64,000 nucleotides of DNA from the NCBI GenBank assembly GCA_963702525.1, contig CAVPCY010000017.1, forward strand, positions 62,001 to 126,000. Reading direction: 5' to 3'. Below are positions 60,159-64,000 of the stretch, one piece after another; position 1 is the stretch's first letter, and the number at the start of each line of letters is the position of its first letter. This DNA comes from CAVPCY01 sp963702525. GTDB lineage: Bacteria; Actinomycetota; Coriobacteriia; Anaerosomatales; PHET01. The position numbers and the translations under genes are program-made. The notes under the pieces were generated by a model. It did no database searches and was not told the origin of the DNA. It worked only from the letters and a program-made list of their open reading frames with translations.

Positions 60159-60998
60159 TTGTTTCGAATCGTGTACGCACGGCAGCTGTCCGACGCCGTG
60201 TTCGAGATGGGTGTCGAAGCGCCCCGGATCGCGCGAAAGGCGCGGGCCGGCCAGTTCCTCATGGTGCGCACCACCGACCGCGGCGAGCGAATCCCGCTGA
60301 CCTTCTCGGACTGGTCCGCCGAGCAGGGCTGGATTCGCTTCATCTTCATGCGCGTGGGCAAGACCACCCACGAGTTGTCGCATCTGGGTGTGGGTGACGA
60401 GCTCGCCGACGTGGTGGGGCCGCTGGGTGTGCCCACGCACGTCGAGGGCGCCGGACGGGTCGCGGTGGTCGGCGGCGGTGTCGGTGCAGCGGTCGCCTAT
60501 CCGGTGGCTCGGGCGATGGCCGAGGCCGGCGCCGAGGTCCGCGTCATCCTCGGTGCGAGAAACGCCGAGCTGCTCGTCCTCGAGAACGAGCTACGATCGC
60601 TTCCAGGCGTACAACTCACGGTGATGACCGATGACGGCAGTGCTGGCGAGAAGGGTCTCGTCACGCGTCCCCTGAAGCAGCTCTGCGCCGACGGTGCGAT
60701 CGATCGGGCGTTCGCGGTGGGGCCGGCGATCATGATGAAGTTCTGCTCGGCGACCACGCGCGACTTCAACATCCCGACCACTGTCTCGCTCAACCCGATC
60801 ATGGTCGACGGCACGGGAATGTGCGGGGCATGCCGCGTGTCCGTGGGCGGCGTGACGCGCTTCGGCTGCGTGGACGGGCCTGACTTCGACGGCCATCAGG
60901 TCGACTGGGAAGAGCTGATGAGCCGCCAGCGCATCTACGTCGATGACGAGCGCGAGGCCGACGCCGAGTACAGCCGGGGGTGCTCGTGCCACCTGTAG
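60159..60998 (+). CDS. nfnA: NfnA-type FAD/NAD-binding [2Fe-2S] subunit (sulfide/dihydroorotate dehydrogenase-like)
   Basis: 279 residues. FAD domain with RIVYARQLSDAVFEMGVEAPRIARKARAGQFLMVR and RIPLTFSDW; NAD domain GRVAVVGGGVGAAVAYPVARAM; and a C-terminal GTGMCGACRVSVGGVTRFGCVDGPDFDGHQVDWEEL with the Cys ligands of a [2Fe-2S] cluster. With NfnB it makes the electron-bifurcating transhydrogenase: NADH plus reduced ferredoxin reduce 2 NADP+. TTG start at 60159 with GGAGGG six bases upstream. Fits the ferredoxin supply from the por genes. Confidence 0.88.
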   Translation: MFRIVYARQLSDAVFEMGVEAPRIARKARAGQFLMVRTTDRGERIPLTFSDWSAEQGWIRFIFMRVGKTTHELSHLGVGDELADVVGPLGVPTHVEGAGRVAVVGGGVGAAVAYPVARAMAEAGAEVRVILGARNAELLVLENELRSLPGVQLTVMTDDGSAGEKGLVTRPLKQLCADGAIDRAFAVGPAIMMKFCSATTRDFNIPTTVSLNPIMVDGTGMCGACRVSVGGVTRFGCVDGPDFDGHQVDWEELMSRQRIYVDDEREADAEYSRGCSCHL

Positions 60999-62444
60999 AC
61001 GACACGCCGCGCCCCGGCTCGGACACCCCTGCCGAGAAGCGCACGGCACAGGCCGAGCAGAGCTCCTCGCACGCCGATGGCCGAGCGGGACGCGGCCGAG
61101 CGTGCCGCCAGCTTCGATGAGGTGGCGTTCGGCTACTCACCCGACGAGGCGCTCGCCGAGGCGAACCGCTGTCTGCAGTGCAAGAACCCCACATGCGAGC
61201 AGGGCTGCCCGGTCAACATCCGCATAAAGGAGTTCATCGGCGCGATTATCGACGGTGACCTTCCTCGCGGCGTCGATGCCCTGAAGGAACGCAACGCGCT
61301 TCCCGCCGTGTGCGGGCGTGTGTGCCCGCAAGAGGAGCAGTGCGAGGCGGCGTGCGTGCTCGCCAAGAAGGGCGAGCCGGTCGCGATCGGGCGTCTCGAG
61401 CGCTTTCTGGGCGACTTCGACCTGACCTGCGACCTCGAGCACCGGTGCGTGCCGGAGATAGCTCCGCCGAGCGGAAAGCGTTGCGCGGTGGTGGGATCCG
61501 GTCCGGCCGGGCTCGCATGCGCAGGTGAGCTGGCGCGTCTCGGCCACGCGGTCACCGTGCTGGAGTCGCTGCATGCGCCCGGCGGGGTGCTCACCTATGG
61601 CATCCCGGAGTTCCGCCTGCCCAAGTCTATTGTGGCCGCCGAGATCGAGGCGCTCGAGACGATGGGCGTCACGATCGAATGCGACCAAGTGGTGGGCTGC
61701 ATCGCCACTGTCGAAGAGCTCATGACCGAGGAGGGCTACGACGCGGTCTTCATCGGTAGTGGAGCGGGCCTGCCGGTCTTCATGGGCATCCCGGGAGAGA
61801 ACCTGAACGGGGTCTACTCGGCGAACGAGTTTCTCACGCGCGTGAACCTCATGCGCGCCTACGAGTTCCCCAAGGCCGACACGCCGGTGTGGCGCGGGCG
61901 CAAGGTCGCGGTGGTGGGCGGTGGGAACGTGGCGATGGATGCCGCGCGCACCGCGCTTCGCCTTGGCGCCGAGGAGGTGTTCCTCGCGTACCGTCGGACC
62001 GCCGAGGAGATGCCGGCGCGCGCCGAGGAGGTCCACCATGCTGTCGAAGAGGGCATCGAGTTCAAGATGTTGTGCTCGCCCGCGCAGATCGTGGGCCGCG
62101 ACGGGTGGGTGACCGGCATGATCGCCTCGCGCATGGAGCTCACCGAACCCGACGAGAGCGGTCGTCGCGCACCGGTGTGCGTCATGGACTCCGAGTTCGA
62201 GATCGAGTGCGACACCGTCATCATGGCGGTGGGTACGCGTGCGAACCCCTTGCTGAGCCAGGCCGCCCCCGATCTCGAACTCAACCGCCGCGGCTACGTC
62301 GTCACCGACGAGGACGGCGCGACGAACCTGCCTGGGGTGTTCGCGGGTGGCGACATCGTGACCGGTGCCGCCACCGTGATTCTCGCGATGGGGGCTGGCA
62401 AGAAGGCCGCGAGAGCGATGGACCGTTGGCTTCGATCACCCTGA
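60980..62444 (+). CDS. nfnB: NfnB-type NADPH-binding flavoprotein, GltD-like (frameshift near start)
   Basis: About 487 residues. Two [4Fe-4S] motifs open the protein (CLQCKNPTCEQGCPVNI and CGRVCPQEEQCEAACV), then FAD loop CAVVGSGPAGLACAGELARLGHAVTVLE and NADP loop KVAVVGGGNVAMDAARTALRLG, ending GVFAGGDIVTGAATVILAMGAG. It is the large subunit of the NfnAB transhydrogenase. The good frame begins at RTPMAERDAAERAASFDEV; upstream, a GTG at 60980 (or 60986) inside nfnA runs VPPVDDTPRPGSDTPAEKR and joins if one extra base near 61066 is dropped. Otherwise it starts at ATG 61077 (455 residues). Confidence 0.88.
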
Positions 62445-62559
62445 TTCGCGGGCGAAGCGACGCTCCCCATTGGGTACTATCTGAGTACGACGAACGGCTT
62501 CGGATGCCGTCTGTCGGGTAGGTAGTTACTTCCAATCGGCTTCTCGGGAGGTGTGAGCG

Positions 62560-63309
62560 GTGCCTGACGATAGCATCGTCGTGCTGGTCATGGACGACGA
62601 CAGCGCCGTCGTCGACGTGATTCGCATGGGCCTTCAAGCCGACGGCATGAGGGTACTCGGCGCCGCCGACGGCGGCGAGGGCATCGACATCCTGAGTCGC
62701 GAGCGGGTCGACGTGGTGGTGCTCGACGTCATGATGCCTCGGGTGGACGGTTGGATGGCCCTGATGGACATCCGCAACCATTCCTCCACCGCGGACCTTC
62801 CGGTCATCATGCTCACCGCGAAGGATGAAGACCTGGCTAAGATCCTCGCGTTCAAGCAAGGTGTACAGCAGTATGTCACCAAGCCGTTCAACGTCGCCGA
62901 GCTCTCGGCCCGCGTGGAGAGCCTCGCGCGCGGGCGCAGGCGCGTTCACGCGGAGCACGGAGTGGGTAGCGACGGGGAGTTCCGAAAGCTCGCAGTCCGG
63001 AAGGGCGGGCGCACGGTGCTGCTGACGATCGATGACATCATCTACCTGTCCGCGCGCAACAAGTCGACATATGCTCACACTTACGAGAACCAGTACCTAG
63101 TCGACTTCACGCTCGGAGAGCTTGAGAGCCGCCTGGGCCGAGAGTCGTTCTCGCGCGTTCATCGCAGCTATCTGGTGAACCTCAACAAGGTGAAGGAGAT
63201 TCTGAGAGTCGACGGGGGCTACGTCGTGGTCGCCGCCGACCGCGACGAGACACACGTGCCTGTCGCTCGGCGCCAGGTGCGGCAGTTCAGAGAGGCGGTC
63301 GGCATTTGA
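62560..63309 (+). CDS. LytTR-type response regulator
   Basis: 249 residues. Receiver domain (residues 5-120): LVMDDDSAVVDVI acidic pocket, phospho-acceptor Asp56 in VVVLDVMMPRVDGW, and Lys in VTKPFNVAEL. A LytTR DNA-binding domain follows (140-245): FRKLAVRKGGRTVLLTIDDIIYLSARNKSTYAHTYENQYLVDFTLGELESRL, RVHRSYLVNLNKVKEI. GTG start at 62560 with GGGAGG upstream. No histidine kinase is adjacent. The next gene overlaps (TGATG), so a secreted protein is co-expressed. Confidence 0.92.
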   Translation: MPDDSIVVLVMDDDSAVVDVIRMGLQADGMRVLGAADGGEGIDILSRERVDVVVLDVMMPRVDGWMALMDIRNHSSTADLPVIMLTAKDEDLAKILAFKQGVQQYVTKPFNVAELSARVESLARGRRRVHAEHGVGSDGEFRKLAVRKGGRTVLLTIDDIIYLSARNKSTYAHTYENQYLVDFTLGELESRLGRESFSRVHRSYLVNLNKVKEILRVDGGYVVVAADRDETHVPVARRQVRQFREAVGI

Positions 63310-64000
63310 TGAGAAGGGTCCTCTTGGCTTCGATGCTGGTGGTGGCGTTCGCCGCTGTCGGCACGGGGCACGCGTTCGCAGCAGGCGAGCGCTCGATCGG
63401 CGTCTCTGCAGCGGACTTCAAGTTCGAAGCTGCGGCCGGCGAGGCCGGCGAGGGTGAGGTCTGGATCAGCAACGAGGGCGAGGAGCCCGTTACGGTACGC
63501 GTGTACGCGTCCGACCAAGAGGTGGATGCCGAGGGCAACGTAACCTACGTGACGCCCTCGCTCGACACGAACCCGCTTCAGAGCCCGGCCTCGTGGATGA
63601 CCGTGAAGCTGCCCCCGAACGCACTGTCGCTGGGCGAACATCCCCTACGTCGACCTGGGGGTGGGCGAGAGGGCCAAGGTCGTCTTCCGGGTCAACATCC
63701 CCGAAGGCGCCATCCCAGGCGACCACAACATCCTGCTATTCACCGAGATGTTCGACCCCGCACCATCGGCGTCAGGCGGGACCGCTCGCGTGTTCGGACG
63801 GCTGGGCACGCGGGTCAGGGCGCGCGTCGAAGGCGAGATCATCGAGGACCTCGAGATCGCACCGTTCACCATGCCGCCGTACGTCCTGGGTTCGACCGTC
63901 CCCTACGACTTCACGATCAACAACAAGGGCAACGTCGACGAGCGGGTGGACATCCGTCTGCTCGAGCTCGACTCGTCCGGCGCGGAGCGCTCCGCAACCG
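63309..64000 (+). CDS. Secreted beta-domain protein, cut by window end (frameshifted)
   Basis: Starts at ATG 63309, overlapping the regulator's stop. A signal peptide (LLASMLVVAFAAVGTGHAFA) is followed by SIGVSAADFKFEAAAGEAGEGEVWISNEGEEPVTVRVYASD, a layout seen in DUF916 or WxL-interacting-type surface proteins. One extra base near 63636 shifts the frame; it resumes as NIPYVDLGVGERAKVVFRVNIPEGAIPGDHNILLFTEMFD and continues past the end (YDFTINNKGNVDERVDIRLLEL). Such proteins bind peptidoglycan-associated partners; the C-terminal part is missing. Confidence 0.72.
   Translation, partial: MRRVLLASMLVVAFAAVGTGHAFAAGERSIGVSAADFKFEAAAGEAGEGEVWISNEGEEPVTVRVYASDQEVDAEGNVTYVTPSLDTNPLQSPASWMTVKLPPNALSLGEHPLRRPGGGREGQGRLPGQHPRRRHPRRPQHPAIHRDVRPRTIGVRRDRSRVRTAGHAGQGARRRRDHRGPRDRTVHHAAVRPGFDRPLRLHDQQQGQRRRAGGHPSARARLVRRGALRN

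Noticed and set aside
1..64000. CRISPR arrays, insertion sequences, rRNA genes
   Set aside because: No regularly spaced repeats, no transposase frames with terminal repeats and no rRNA sequence were seen.

Overview
The window is GC-rich bacterial DNA, densely coded on both strands. Veg, SpoVG, a SpoVT/AbrB-type regulator, a Ctc-type L25, a DUF348/G5/3D cell-wall protein, pyruvate:ferredoxin oxidoreductase, an NfnAB-type transhydrogenase and BadF/DUF2229 acyl-CoA dehydratase activators together suggest an anaerobic high-GC Gram-positive, most like uncultured Coriobacteriia-type Actinobacteria. The taxon is an inference; no rRNA or other decisive marker is present.

Layout. 1-9840: an AI-2E family permease, a por operon (delta, a K+ channel gene, alpha, beta), a TRIC-like channel, a SpoIVB-type S55 peptidase and a PASTA protein. 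9863-20500: tRNA-Phe, then two gene blocks (about 5.0 and 5.5 kb), each closed by a sequence resembling the 3' end or 3' flank of that tRNA plus a terminator; they look like old tandem insertions without an integrase. The first holds small stress/membrane genes, a TetR regulator with a truncated duplicate, and selenium-linked genes (DUF3343, YedF-like). The second holds a SulP transporter and an ArsR-controlled thiol-redox operon. 20574-28480: more redox and ion genes (OsmC, rhodanese, NapH-like, CrcB/DUF190, ACR3 arsenite pump with a second ArsR, PAS proteins, a Rex-like regulator). 28580-34880: lipoproteins, a lipase-like protein, a CDGSH protein, a PcsB-like protein and a phospholipase C-like protein. 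34885-46740: HD-GYP and HEAT partners, an IrrE-like protein, ROK kinase, DUF362 ferredoxin, RsmI, and the BadF/DUF2229 set. 46812-58737: a conserved housekeeping run (abrB, metG, tatD, FMN reductase, DUF348/G5/3D, rsmA, veg, ispE, nucleotidyltransferase, spoVG, tRNA-Gln, glmU, prs, ctc, pth). 58761-64000: an M23 peptidase, nfnAB, a LytTR response regulator and a secreted protein running off the end.

The most interesting part is 17113-20358. An ArsR gene with a perfect palindromic operator leads a thioredoxin-like gene, a permease, a thioredoxin whose active site reads UxxC through an in-frame TGA, CcdA, and a 121-residue ArsD-like protein with two in-frame TGAs. Hairpins with GGTC apical loops lie 23 and 26 bases after two of these TGAs, as expected of bacterial SECIS elements. 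I read this as a selenocysteine-based thiol redox or metalloid-handling operon.

A caution: at least 14 genes are split by frameshifts. Of the 23 shifts I could resolve, 22 are single extra bases and one is a missing base, on both strands. This pattern points to sequencing or consensus error rather than gene decay, so I annotate these as intact genes with frameshifts. The TGA codons in the redox operon are different: the reading frame is the same before and after them.
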